Part shown: in pieces, positions 1 to 11,260 of the stretch
Numbering within the stretch: the first letter of the stretch is position 1
Layout: each line of letters starts with the position of its first letter
Assembly (NCBI GenBank): GCA_030761205.1
Contig: JAULJL010000005.1
Span: 11,061,501 to 11,125,500, forward strand
DNA length: 64,000 bases
Direction: 5' to 3'
Source of the DNA: Fremontodendron californicum
Lineage: Eukaryota; Streptophyta; Magnoliopsida; Malvales; Malvaceae
Notes under the pieces: generated by a model
Told to the model about the DNA's origin: nothing
Database searches by the model: none
The model's input: the letters and a program-made list of their open reading frames with translations, nothing else
Translations under genes and position numbers: made by a program

Positions 1-28
1 AAGGGTAGCACAACAAGAATCAATGACT

Positions 29-444
29 ATCTCTCATGTCTTCGAAATATCCTTTTCCAGCTTTCTCAGTGTCTCGGCCTACACGAATGGACGCTCCACG
101 GTTTGCAACACCCCATAAGAAAGTGTTGATGTCGGTAGTCTCATGTCGCCTAGTGAGACGGCGCTCATTGCCTTCTCCATAGGCAGCAATGTGTTCTTTG
201 TGCCTTAGCCCAAGCTTTCCAATTGCTTTCTTGATAACCTCATAGCCTCCATCACATCTCATGGAATTTGTACTGTAATTTGTATGAGCGCCGGCACCAT
301 TCCAGTCACCCTGAATTGGCTTAGGATCAATGGAGAGCACCACTCCAACAATCTCGGTAATCCTCTCCAAAATGTAACGTGCAACCCACAACTCGTCTCC
401 GGCTGAGATGCCGACCGATGGACCAACTTAAAATTCCCACTGTC
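29..444 (-). pseudogene. Cytosolic glutamine synthetase (GS1) fragment in LTR, copy 1
   Basis: Second copy of the fragment at 14930-15345. It encodes the C-terminal catalytic part of plant cytosolic glutamine synthetase, with the conserved ATP/glutamate-binding stretch GDWNGAGAHTNYST and the YGEGNERRLT motif. Lesions are the same as in the other copy: a stop replaces Gln in the WEFQVGPS context, Gly becomes Arg in the T-G-RHET motif, and the reading frame leaves the family soon after GKGYFED. It cannot make an enzyme. Bases 1-28 are the edge of the adjoining RETICULATA-related fragment. Confidence 0.9.
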
Positions 445-674
445 CTATGCAGTGCAAGATTTTCATAACCTGCAATCGCTTGATAAAGTGCGAATCCAGG
501 ATAAACAACAGCTTCTTGAGGACCAAGGTCCCCACCTACAAGAATCCACCGACCATGAAAATCTCTTACATGCAAACCTGCCTTATCTGACTTAACAACA
601 GATATTAAGCTTTTATCAACCTGGTGCTCATGGTCAGGGAACATGATTAATTGGCCATCATCCTGTGTTGTTAA
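434..674 (-). pseudogene. 2-oxoglutarate dioxygenase-like fragment in LTR, copy 1
   Basis: Copy of the fragment at 15335-15575. The peptide contains VKSDKAGLHVRDFHGRW followed by a GDLGPQEAVVYPG segment. This resembles the C-terminal half of a plant 2OG-Fe(II) oxygenase-like protein, where a glycine-led G-L-x-V-x-D-x-x-G-x-W strand precedes the second iron-binding histidine region. The family call is from memory of such plant proteins and is moderate. It ends at HRT, where it abuts the glutamine synthetase fragment. Confidence 0.5.
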
Positions 675-683
675 ATTGTGGTG

Positions 684-1610
684 TTATGCGAGGGGATATC
701 TCACGTGCTCTTCCTGTCGATGCCTCTCATCACGAGGGCTGCCAAAGTTTCCACTAGGATACATAAGACTCTGACCCCTAGATCCAGGACTAAATGGACG
801 TGATGCTTCCGCAGGGAAGGGCAAAATCCCATTGTCTTCAGGCACATTACTGTGAACAGAATTCACAGTCCTCTTTCCAACTAGCTCCCTCTTTCGACTT
901 TTATAAGCATCTGGAAAACCGTCAAAATATTCAGTATCTTCATGTGCAACCTCAGCTTCAGATGCAAGATCTCCTCTAAGATCCTCCACTGGCAGATCAT
1001 TTTCTGCTCGGTCTTCAACACCATTGTCTGTGGAGGAATCATCGTCTAGAGTATCCTGACATACAATCTCAATAATTGCATCTAAATCACGGATACGTGG
1101 TGGCCGAGTATCAATGGAAGGGAGGCATTCCCCATAACCTCTCTCCACCTGTATTGCTCTCCCCGTTGGTAGTGGCGGTCGTACTCGAGCATTTTCTTTT
1201 GTCACATCATTTTGTCCACCATCTGACTTTACAAGATTAGCAGCACCAGCTGGAACCACTTGCCCAGTTGCTGCTGCCAATTCTGGAGGCATATCTGGAT
1301 CATAATCCTGCTCTGTTCGCCCACTTTCATAAACACGAATTTTGCTTTGCATGGTTGTCTCCAAGCGGTGTTGTTCCAGTTGTTTGCAATAATCTTTCCA
1401 GCTCTCCTCGTTTAGACTAAAGTTGAAGAAGTCGGAGTGATCAACACCAGGGTATTTCCACGGCTTTCCCTCAAAACTATCAATCTCGACCTCAAATATG
1501 GTTTTGTGAGAAGGAAGCGTGAATTCCAGTTCTAGATCCTTCATCGGCAGCTGCCTGAGAGATAACAGAAGGGCTAATATTTATATCCTTGAACCTGTTT
1601 GAAGACCCCT
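684..1610 (-). pseudogene. FIP1[V]-like fragment in LTR, copy 1
   Basis: Copy of the fragment at 15585-16511. It contains the Fip1 motif region (DFFNFSLNEESWKDYCKQ) and the downstream GRAIQVERGYGE / LPSIDTRPPRIRD blocks typical of plant FIP1[V], a subunit of the mRNA polyadenylation machinery. A 286-codon frame is open from 1544 down to 684. Family-like sequence continues upstream of that ATG in another frame, so the ATG is not a native start. Confidence 0.85.
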
Positions 1611-1709
1611 GATGCACAAAAGGCACAAAGTGACCACCTCGTGAAGCTTACTGAACTGCAGAGCCTATCATGGGGACAGACCGCTCCCATTTGGAAGCAT
1701 TGCCTTCGA

Positions 1710-2129
1710 GTCTGCTACCTTTGGATCAAAATACTCTTGTTGCTCCAGTTCCTTCTTTGCTTTTTTAGCATCATTTAATTTCTTCAACGTGTCTGAATTG
1801 CGATGCTCTGTAAGAGCTTTCTGGAAAGCCTCAATAGCTGGTTCATAATCTTTTGAGCATTTCGCCATTTTCACTAAAGCAGTTCCCTTCTTAGTCAAAG
1901 CTCTTGCTATCATTTTAAAGCCAGATCTGAGCTCTCTACCTCTTTCAACAGCCTTGTCACAATCTTGAATGCAGTCCTCATACTCGCCCATTTCCAAATA
2001 AACAGCAGCCCGATTGGTGATGTACGAAATATCCTCATCATCAAGCTCCATTGCTTTCGTGTAATGCTGAATAGACGTCTCAAAGTCCTTATATGCAGCA
2101 TTTCCAGCCTCCTTCTTCCACTTGCGCTA
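1710..2129 (-). pseudogene. HOP/STI1 TPR fragment in LTR, copy 1
   Basis: Copy of the fragment at 16611-17030. It encodes the TPR2A region of the Hsp70-Hsp90 organising co-chaperone, with motifs YITNRAAVYLEMGEYEDC and KGTALVKMAKCSKDYEPAIE. Family sequence also continues in the other frame (KEAGNAAYKD, then HYTKAMELDDEDI), so there is a frameshift at its 5' side. It is truncated at both ends and ends in an unrelated 13-residue tail. Confidence 0.88.
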
Positions 2130-3171
2130 TGCCTGCCTTTTTAGCATCCTCTGATTCAGCAAAACCATGATCAGCCATCATTCACATGAAGCTGAAGTTT
2201 CTATCTTTGCCTTATCCTAGCAAAAGATGTCCCTTTCAAAATCAGAACCACATAAGCTGAACCCACCATTACCCTTTAAAGGAACTTTCTTTTTTCTTCT
2301 TTATCTAACCCTTTCACTTCAAAAACAAAAACAAAACTGCTTCTTGATTAATACCCAGATGCTAAAAAGACTTGTATCTTGCAAATGACTGAAGCCCAGA
2401 TGGAGAGAATATGAATCAAAAGGTAAGTAGTAGAATGAGCCCCAAATTAGCTAAGACAAAGAGCTAAAAGAAGAGAATTTTCTCGAGAAACAAGAAGTCA
2501 TTTTTTTTTGAAATTCTGAGATCCTCCCGATTTTTGAATGCTGGTGTTTTATTTCAATATGTTTTTTCGTTCATCCCCCAGAAATTCCCTGTGGTTTTTC
2601 TTTTTTTCCTTCGTTACTAGCTCTCACTTGGTCTTCCCTATGGGTTCCACTACCATTCTCTTTTAGCAACCTTTTTTCTTCTTTTAGCTTTTTTGCTCTC
2701 TCCAAAGAAACCAAACCAAGCTTTTCCCCTTTTTTCTTTTCAACCGTCCTTTTTCCTTTTTTTTTTTTTGGAATCATTGGCCCCCCTTTTTCTTTGCTCA
2801 AGTGATCCATTTATAACTCAATTCTTAACCTAAAAAAAAATAGGTAATGTCTAAATTGCCCTTTTTTATTCTTTCAAGTTTCTCTTTTTGTTTTTTTTCA
2901 AATATTTTCAATTAAAAAAATATATATATATTTTAAAAATCTAATAATGCTCAAGATTAAACATTTTTACCTCGGATTTAAATTGAATTTTAAAATTGGT
3001 AATTTTACGGTCCGATTTTATTTGAACAATTAAAGCTAAAAAAGATATATATAATTTAGAACAGTCTTAAAAATCTAAAATCGCGACCGTGACTTTTACA
3101 AAAATATTAAACCCGAGAGGGGACAAACCAAAATTGGTTTTAAAAGGCCCGGACAAAATTAGGTGTCTACA
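2130..3171 (-). other. LTR 5' end upstream of the captured genes, copy 1
   Basis: Counterpart of 17031-18072. In the minus-strand sense it runs from the LTR start through AT-rich DNA to a Lys/Glu-rich open stretch (2571-2810) that I do not recognise. A short AUG-started stretch (MMADHGFAESEDAKKAG, near 2180) then leads into the HOP fragment. No plus-element counterpart was seen beyond about the first 30 bases. There is a TA dinucleotide run near 2921-2931. No convincing gene is present. Confidence 0.6.
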
Positions 3172-3184
3172 GCTGCCCCTCTTT
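3172..3184 (-). other. Polypurine tract
   Basis: Minus strand reads AAAGAGGGGCAGC immediately before the 3' LTR start TGTAGACACC. The same tract precedes the 3' LTR of the plus element at 33162-33174. It is the expected plus-strand DNA priming site. Confidence 0.85.
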
Positions 3185-3640
3185 GGCTATTGCTGAGAAT
3201 CAGGAATCAGGCAAAGATAAAATAGACAACAATTTTGTCCGGTCTGTGGAATCACATGTGAAGGAAAGGAAAGGGGTTTTCTTTTTCATTTCTTCATTCC
3301 TTTTTTTTCATTTTTCATTTTTCATTTTTTTCATTTTTTTTTCATTTTGTTTTTCATTTTTTTTCATTTTTTTCATTTTTCTATTTTTCTATTTATTTTT
3401 TTTAAAAAAACAATAAATTAAAGATTTTATCCTTAAATTGAATTCCCTGCCTAAACAAGGCTCGATTCGTCTTAAGGAAACGAATTCGATTTTCAAAAGA
3501 AAAATTTATGCCCGAAGGTCTTTAAAATTGGTGCCTCGAGGTCTTAAAGTGGTGCCCGGAGGTCTTTAGAATGGTGAAAATACATTGACGACAGTCTCAG
3601 GGTTCGACTCATTTGATAAAACAGAATCAATTTTGATTTA
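3185..3640. other. Noncoding retrotransposon 3' region with T-rich tract
   Basis: AT-rich DNA with a long T/C-rich run (about 3275-3400), followed by degenerate forms of the GGTCT-containing repeat that is amplified just downstream. The collinear stretch in the sister element is 32930-33160. No gene is visible. Confidence 0.7.
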
Positions 3641-5480
3641 AAACAAAAGGAAATACCTCGACGATGGTCTCAAGGCTCGACTCATTTGACGGAACAGAAT
3701 GAATTCGATTTAAAACAAAAGGAAATACCTCGACGATGGTCTCAAGGCTCGACTCATTTGATAAAACAGAATGAATTCGATTTAAAACAAAAGGAAATAC
3801 CTCGACGGTGGTCTCAAGGCTCGACTCATTTGATAAAACAGAATGAATTCGATTTAAAACAACAAGAAATACCTCGACGGCGGTCTCAAGGCTCGACTCA
3901 TTTGATAAAACAGAATGAATTCGATTTAAAACAAAAGAAAATACCTCGACGGTGGTCTCGAGGCTCGACTCATTTGATAAAACAGAATGAATTCGATTTA
4001 AAACAAAAGGAAATACCTCGACGGTGGTCTCGAGGCTCGACTCATTTGATAAAACAGAATGAATTCGATTTAAAACAACAGGAAATACCTGGACGGCGGT
4101 CTCAAGGCTCGACTCATTTGATAAAACAGAATGAATTCGATTTAAAACAAAAGGAAATACCTCGACGGTGGTCTCGAGGCTCGACTCATTTGATAAAACA
4201 GAATGAATTCGATTTAAAACAAAAGGAAATACCTCGACGGTGGTCTCGAGGCTCGACTCATTTGATAAAACAGAATGAATTCGATTTAAAACAAAAGAAA
4301 ATACCTCAACGGTGGTCTCGAGGCTCGACTCATTTGATAAAACAGAATGAATTCGATTTAAAACAAAAGGAAATACCTCAACGGTGGTCTCGAGGCTCGA
4401 CTCATTTGATAAAACAGAATGAATTCGATTTAAAACAAAAGGAAATACCTCGACGGTGGTCTCGAGGCTCAACTCATTTGATAAAACAGAATGAATTCGA
4501 TTTAAAACAAAAGGAAATACCTCGACGGCGGTCTCAAGGCTCGACTCATTTGATAAAACAGAATGAATTCGATTCAAAACAAAACCAAATACCTCAACGG
4601 TGGTCTCAAGGCTCGACTCATTTGATAAAACAGAATGAATTCGATTTAAAACAAAAGGAAATACCTCGACGGTGGTCTCGAGGCTCAACTCATTTGATAA
4701 AACAGAATGAATTCGATTTAAAACAAAAGGAAATACCTCAACGGCGGTCTCAAGGCTCGACTCATTTGATAAAACAGAATGAATTCGATTTAAAACAAAA
4801 GGAAATACCTTGACGGCGGTCTCAAGGCTCGACTCATTTGATAAAACAGAATGAATTCGATTTAAAACAATAGGAAATACCTCGACGGTGGTCTCGAGGC
4901 TCGACTCATTTGATAAAACAGAATGAATTCGATTTAAAACAAAAGGAAATACCTCGACGGCGGTCTCAAGGCTCGACTCATTTGATAAAACAGAATGAAT
5001 TCGATTTAAAACAAAAGGAAATACCTCGACGGTGGTCTCGAGGCTCGACTCATTTGACGGAACAGAATGAATTCGATTTAAAACAAAAGGAAATACCTCG
5101 ACGGTGGTCTCGAGGCTCGACTCATTTGATAAAACAGAATGAATTCGATTGAAAACAAAAGGAAATACCTCGACGGTGGTCTCAAGGCTCGACTCATTTG
5201 ATAAAACAGAATGAATTCGATTTAAAACAAAAGGAAATACCTCGACGGTGGTCTCAAGGCTCGACTCATTTGATAAAACAGAATGAATTCGATTTAAAAC
5301 AAAAGGAAATACCTCGACGGTGGTCTCAAGGCTCGATTCATTTGATAAAACAGAATGAATTCGATTTAAAACAAAAGGAAATACCTCGACGGTGGTCTCG
5401 AGGCTCGACTCATATGATAAAACAGAATGAATTCGATTCAAAACAAAAGGAAATAGCTTGACGGCGGTCTCAAGGCTCGA
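3640..5480. repeat. 72-bp tandem array, about 25 copies
   Basis: Units of 72 bp, anchored by GAATTCGATTTAAAACAA and TCTCGAGGCTCGACTCATTTG, repeat with few substitutions. Measured spacings between successive GAATTC sites (3773, 3845, 3917) are exactly 72. Because 72 is divisible by three and the unit lacks stops in some frames, long frames open on both strands: 24-residue repeats, 604 codons on minus and 375 on plus. These have no start context or family resemblance and are best read as by-products of the array. The sister element has only one or two degenerate copies at 32840-32920, so expansion is specific to this lineage. Confidence 0.95.
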
Positions 5481-6340
5481 CTCGTCTTAAGAAAACGAAT
5501 TCGACTTGCAAGAAAGGAAATGACCTCGACGATGGTCTCGGGGCCTTAACCTATCTTGTTCTCAGCTGTGTTTAAAATTCCAGGTATCTCTTCCAAAAGC
5601 TTCGGCTATCACCACCAAAGACTTTCTACCTTTTCAAAGGATTTTAAAACTCTGGATATCTCCACCAGAGGCTTCAGCTATCACCACCGAAGACTTGTTC
5701 ATAATAATAATAAAAAAAAAGTACCTCGATGATGATCTCGGGGCTCGACTCATTTGAGAAGCAAAACGAGTTCGATTATACCTGACAGCTTTAAAAGATG
5801 ATGCAAATGCTTCATGATGCAAATGCAAATGTCTTTAGTTGATGCAAACACTTCTTGATGTAAATGCAAATGACTTAGATCGGTGCAAACGTCTTTGATG
5901 CAAATGTAAATGACTTGATTTGATGCAAACTTTCTTGATGCAGATTCAACTAACTTAGATTGATGCAAATGCTTCTTGATGTAGATGCACATGTTGAATA
6001 ACATTCTGGGTAACTCCTCCAAAAGAAGATTTCTCATTTTCAAAATTATAAAACCCTGGATATCTCCACCAGAGGCTTCAGCTATCACCACCGAAGACTT
6101 CTTCACTTTTAAAACTGTAAAATTCTGGATATCCCCACCAGAAGCTTTGGCTATCACCACCAAAGACTTGCTTATTGTAAAATTCTGGGTAACTCCTCCA
6201 GAAGAAGATTTCTCATTTTTCAAAATTATAAAACCCTGGATATCTCTACCAGAGGCTTCAGCTATCACCACCGAAGACTTGTTCTTTTAAAACTGTAAAA
6301 TTCTGGATATCTACACCAGAAGCTTTGAGAAATGATGCAG
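5481..6340. repeat. Dispersed imperfect repeats of a CACCACCGAAGAC-type unit
   Basis: Short blocks recur about every 60-110 bp. Each carries a variant of CTGGATATCTCCACCAGAGG, a TTCAGCTATCACCACCGAAG segment, and an AT-rich spacer. The inverted counterpart in the sister element is 32240-32820. Likely 3' noncoding repeats of this retrotransposon family; the small frames across them are incidental. Confidence 0.8.
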
Positions 6341-9269
6341 ATGCACATGTCTTTTAACAAGGTGCTCATGCTTCATGGTGCAAATGCAAAATATTTCTTA
6401 ATGCAAATGGCCTGGATTGATGCCCATGTTTCATGATGCAGATGCCCCTACTAATTGTGTTCTTGTAGCTGGTTTATGAATGGTGTAACTATAATTACCA
6501 CACAATAATGAAAATGCAATGATTCTAGAAATGATGCAATTGCTTGAGATGACACAAATGCGCATTTCATGAAGAATTTAAATGTAAAGGTAAAATGCAG
6601 ATGCTTATGGAATAATGCCAATGCAAATACCCCTGAATGATACAAATGCTTGTCGACATTGTGCAGATGCAAAAGCTCGATAAAGAGATGAGTGCTCATG
6701 AGTGATGCAAATGCCCCCAGTTGTTTTTCTAGACTTTGGCTTAGCCTTTCAAATTCATTTTTCCTCTTCAAATCAGAGTATATCTTCAATTCATTTTGGC
6801 TATTCTCTTTGCCCCAACAGTTTCCAAACTTTCATCAACAGAGATCTGAACCGGGTTCTATTTCTTCTCCTCATATCTGGAAATCAAGACCTATCCTGGC
6901 AGTTCTACACCTTTGAGTTAGAAAAATCCTTGTCACATGTCAACATCAAAACGGGTATTTCAAAAAATATATTTATTTGTTTTCTCATTTTGAAAACTTC
7001 TAAACGAAAAATATTATCTCCACAATGTGTGATGTACAAATATTTTGAAGACTGATGATCATTGTTAAAAATTTCTCTAAGTATCAATCTGGGTTTTTTT
7101 TCAACTGGGATTGGCAAGGCTTGGTATAACAAGATTCTGGTTTTTCCAGGAAAACTTCATGACAAAAATGTATATCCATTCTAGGCTCACAAATGGAACA
7201 GTTTTTATAAATCATGAATTCATTGAGAACCAAACAAAATCAACATTCTTTTAGTTACCATATCAAGGTATTTTGACAAGCGTCAAGATTGGCTGGGATG
7301 TTTAAACCGGAAAGTTTAATCTTGGGAACAAAGTTTCAGTTTTTGAAGACAATCCTCCGAATGAGAGCGGACAATTTGGGGTTCAGGAATTCCTAGATGT
7401 TCCTCGATGACCACTCCTTTAATAAGATCTTTTCTTTTGGGGTATCGGCACTATCATCGATGGCATCGAAAATTCCCATTCTACTCTAGACTGCCCATTT
7501 ATGGGATTTCGCCCTAAAGTCCCATTCTTTTCAATTTTTCTTCTTTTTTTTTGTTTTTGTTTTTGTTTTTGTTTTTTTTTTTTTTTTTTTTTTTTTGTTT
7601 TTTTTTTTGTTTTTGTTCTACCATACACTTGAAAATTATAAATTCTTCCTTAGTGAAATGATAATTCGATGAAATGAGATAAAATCTGAGGAAAAACCTT
7701 TCAGATTAAATATTCATGCTTGATCAAAATGGACTTTTAAAGCATATAATGTAGGCCATGGCTCAGGGTTCAAAAAGAAAGGATAAATAGGCCCAAAATA
7801 TGTGTTTGAGGGTAATCAGATCAAGGATCATTTCTTGAGGAGGATTCTCTTTGAAGCATTTGTCCCTTCTTGGACATTTCTTTCCTTTTGACTTTGCTCT
7901 TTTTCTTCCTTGCTCTTGGCTTTCAATTTGCCATGTCTTTCACACACATTTTCTTTTTCATTGTGTTTTTCTTTTGTTTTTCTTGGCTTTTATTTCACCA
8001 TCTTTTTCTTTGACAGAGTGAGCCCGTACTTATTCAGGGATCCATTTGCTTTGTGTCTGTCCTTGAGCTATCACTCATTTCTCAATGATCTTTGAAAAGA
8101 TCTTTCCTCGCATTTGCCCCCCAGTGTAGAGGGTAATCCTTGATCAGGGTTCAAAGAAGAAAGAATTCTTTTGGCTCAAAAGGGGTGACTATGGATAATT
8201 TCTTTTTGTGTGAAAGGGATATGAAAGATGGCCATTTCTCATGTCAAGCACAAATATTCACATTGAAAAGCAATCCCCAGGGGAAATAGATATTCAGAAT
8301 TTCATTTTGCACTTTGGAATCATCCGAATTCTCATATGCATGATATCACAAATTTTTGTTTTTTTTTGTTTTTTTTCGTTGCATGCCCCTAATGATTCAT
8401 GCATTAGCCCATCCTTGTTTACTATGTATCCATCATTTCCACATATGATGCCCCAATTTGATTAACCATGCGAATTTGTATCAACGAGGAACATAGCAAG
8501 TTTAGGTCTATTTTGAAAAGGCTGAGTTTCCAATCTGAATTCTTTGAAGAGATAAGGAAAATATGACCCAAAAACGGGGTTTCTCTGGGAAATGGGGTAA
8601 TCTGGTTTAGTCATTGTGCCCCAAGGTGTCAATCATGAAGTGATGTCTGGGCAATTAGTGTTTTGTGGTCATTGGGAAAGGTCATGAATGGTTTTAGCAC
8701 AATCTTGACACACACCAAATTATCAAAATCTGGATTCTTGAAAGAATGTCTCATTTATTTGATTTTCAAAGAATTTGAAAATTTTCAAAAAGTTCGTCCC
8801 TTTGTTCATAGTCTAGACTAAGATCTACGTCTTTGCTTATTCTGTGATGACAATGGTTTTATGAAGTCAAATCATTCATATTCCTTGAAGCATTAGGTCT
8901 TTCAAGTGGTCTTGGTTCAAAAGATTTAGGCTTAGGAAAGCCTAAAAGAGAGGGCTGAAGGTATTGGGTCATTTCTAACAATGATCATCAATTCTCAAGA
9001 TTGTTCATTATTTCATGTGAAAACCACTTATTTATTGTTTACCACAATTTTCTCAAAGTTTCATTTGTTTTTGCAATTTCAAATTTATTGCTAAAATAGA
9101 GTGAACACAAAACATTTAAATTCAAAATTTATTTATTTCATGTAGATCTCAACATGAGACAAGCGCTTTCATCATCAAAGTGTAGAAATATATGCATCAG
9201 AATGCTCCTATTGACATGCTTTCAAAGATAACAAATCTTATCCTCAAAATTCTTCAAGAGGAAATCAAT
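6341..9269. other. Noncoding internal retrotransposon sequence
   Basis: Holds GATGCAAATGC-rich stretches (5800-6720), a long homopolymer T tract near 7540-7615, and AT-rich DNA. It is collinear in inverted orientation with 29432-32240 of the plus element. I see no conserved protein in any frame; the short frames are T-rich or His/Cys-rich and look random. Confidence 0.7.
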
Positions 9270-9470
9270 TTATGGTAAAACAGATTTCCAATGTTCGATA
9301 AGCTCTGGAATCAAAATGCCATCGTGGACAAGACCCTCAATTCTTTCCTTCAGTTTTCTGCATTTTTTAGTCGAATGCCCAATTGCCCCAATATGATACT
9401 CGCACTTGCTGTTGAGGTCATAGCTTTTAGCTGACGAAGAAAACTTTTCAAAGCTAAGCCAATTTCTATT
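9270..9470 (-). pseudogene. Gag C-terminal remnant with zinc knuckle
   Basis: The minus strand encodes a gag tail with the knuckle CEYHIGAIGHSTKKC (C-x2-H-x5-H-x4-C), followed by a charged helix, ending at a TAA at 9270-9272. The spacing equals that of the two knuckles in the sister element (near 27015 and 29300), and the following charged helix is similar. Nothing recognisable of the capsid domain remains upstream; tandem arrays occupy that position. This shows that the element descends from a gag-bearing ancestor. Confidence 0.8.
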
Positions 9471-9549
9471 TCATCTTATTAATGTGTTTTATGATGAATG
9501 AGCTATGAATGTCATGAATGCAATTTGATGCATGTGAAGGATAAACAAA

Positions 9550-10490
9550 GTTATGTGTGGTCATATACTGTGGAAACAATATTGACCATGTATGCTATAA
9601 GTGCAACACGATGCCAACATGATGCATGTAAAGAATAAGAAAGATCAATGCATGGATATATGCAATGAATGACCATGTATGTTCCAAATGCATTTCTCAA
9701 TGAATGATCATATACACTATGAATGCCACACAATGTCAATTATGATACACGTGAAGAATAAATGATTGACACAGAGTATATACAAAGTAAATCATGCTGA
9801 TCGTGTATGTCATGAATGCCACCTGATGCCAATATGAAAAATTAATGCATGAGCATATCATGATGACTGTGTATGTCATGAATGCAACCTGATGCCAACA
9901 TGATGCATGTAAAAAAAATAAGCAAATTAATGCATAGATATATACAATGAATGACCATGTATGTTCCAAATGCCTTTCCCAATGAATGATCATATACACT
10001 ATGAATGCCACACAATGTCAATTATGATGCATGTGCAGAATAAATGACTGACACAGAGTATATACAAAGAAGGTCATGCTGACCGTGTATGTCATGAATG
10101 CAACCTGATGCCAATATGACAAATTAATGCATGAGCATATCATGATGACTGTGTATGCCATGAATGCAACCTGATGCCAACATGATGCATGTAAAAAAAT
10201 AAGCAAATTAATGCATGGATATATACAATGAATGACCATGTATGTTCCAAATGCATTTCCCAATGAATGATCATATACACTATGAATGTCATACAATGTC
10301 AATTATGATGCATGTGAAGAATAAATGATTGACACAAAGTATATACAAAGAAAATCATGCTGACCGTGTATGTCATGAGTGCAATTTGATGCCAATATGA
10401 CAAATTAATGTATGAGCATATCACGATGACTATGTATGCCATGAATGCAACCTAATGCCGACATGATGCATGTAAAAAAATAAGCAAATT
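9550..10490. repeat. Higher-order repeat, about 282-bp period, about 3 copies
   Basis: A block containing AATGACCATGTATGTTCC, TGATCATATACACTATGAATG and GACACAGAGTATATACAAAG recurs near 9664, 9945 and 10227 (spacing about 281-282 bp). Each block is built from smaller TGATGCCAACATGATGCATG-type motifs that are also the core of the next array. Scattered single copies occur in the plus element near 27470-27880, so the array grew in this element. Confidence 0.8.
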
Positions 10491-11260
10491 AATGCATGAA
10501 TATATACAGAAAAATTATACTGACTATGAATGCATGAATGCAACTTGATGCTACCATGATGCATATAGAGAAAGAATAAATTGATAATGGATATATACAG
10601 AAAAATCATGCTGACTATGAATGCATGAATGCAACTTGACGCTAACATGATGCATATAGAGAGAATAAATTGATATATGGATATATACAGAAAAATCATG
10701 CTGACTATGAATGTATGAATGCAACTTGATGCCAACATGATGCATGTAAAGAAAGAATAAATTGACATATGGATATATATAGAAAAATCATGCTGACTAT
10801 GAATGCATGAATGCAACTTGATGCCAACATGATGCATATAGAGAGAATAAATTGATAATGGATATATACAGAAAAAATCATGCTGACTATGAATGCATGA
10901 ATGCAACTTGACGCTACCATGATGCATGTAAAGAAAGAATAAATTGATATGTGGATATATACAGAAAAAATCATGCTGACTATGAATGCATGAATGCAAC
11001 TTGATGCCAACATGATGCATGTAAAGAAAGAATAAATTGATATATGGATATATACAGAAAATCATGCTGACTATGAATGCATGAATGCAACTTGATGCCA
11101 ACATGATGCATGTAAAGAAAGAATAAATTGATATATGGATATATACAGAAAAAATCATGCTGACTATGAATGCATGAATGCAACTTGATGCCAACATGAT
11201 GCATGTAAAGAAAGAATAAATTGATATATGGATATACAAATAATGACCATGCATGTCATA
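10490..11260. repeat. 91-93-bp tandem array, about 8 copies
   Basis: Repeated unit: TATGAATGCATGAATGCAAC, a TTGATGCCAACATGATGCAT segment, then an AAAGAATAAATTGATA spacer and ATATATACAGAAAAATCATG. Successive TATGAATGCA positions of 10981, 11072 and 11165 give spacings of 91 and 93. Minus-strand frames across the array give His/Cys/Ile-rich repeat peptides with no family resemblance. Confidence 0.88.

Larger units (their letters stand above)
1..3171 (-). mobile_element. 3' LTR (partial) of minus-strand giant non-autonomous Ogre/Tat-like retrotransposon
   Basis: On the minus strand the LTR begins TGTAGACACCTAATTTTGTC at 3171, next to a polypurine tract in the internal region. The same sequence recurs at 14902-18072 with a constant offset of 14901. 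I noticed no differences between the copies, and all predicted peptides match. The window starts inside this LTR, so its last 2.4 kb (the counterpart of 12538-14901) is outside. It carries the host-gene cassette described for the complete copy. The Ogre/Tat assignment rests on LTR size, primer-binding site and the gag of the sister element. The apparent identity of the two LTRs indicates a very recent insertion (inference). Confidence 0.9.

Noticed and set aside
3627..5441. 604-codon repeat protein on the minus strand
   Set aside because: It is created by a stop-free 72-bp tandem unit; the complementary strand is open too, there is no start context, and the sister element lacks it.
3640..5480. 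CRISPR-like array
   Set aside because: Units are contiguous with no unique spacers, and the context is a plant retrotransposon.
10430..11254. 274-codon His/Cys-rich protein
   Set aside because: A by-product of the 91-93-bp array; several overlapping frames give similar peptides.
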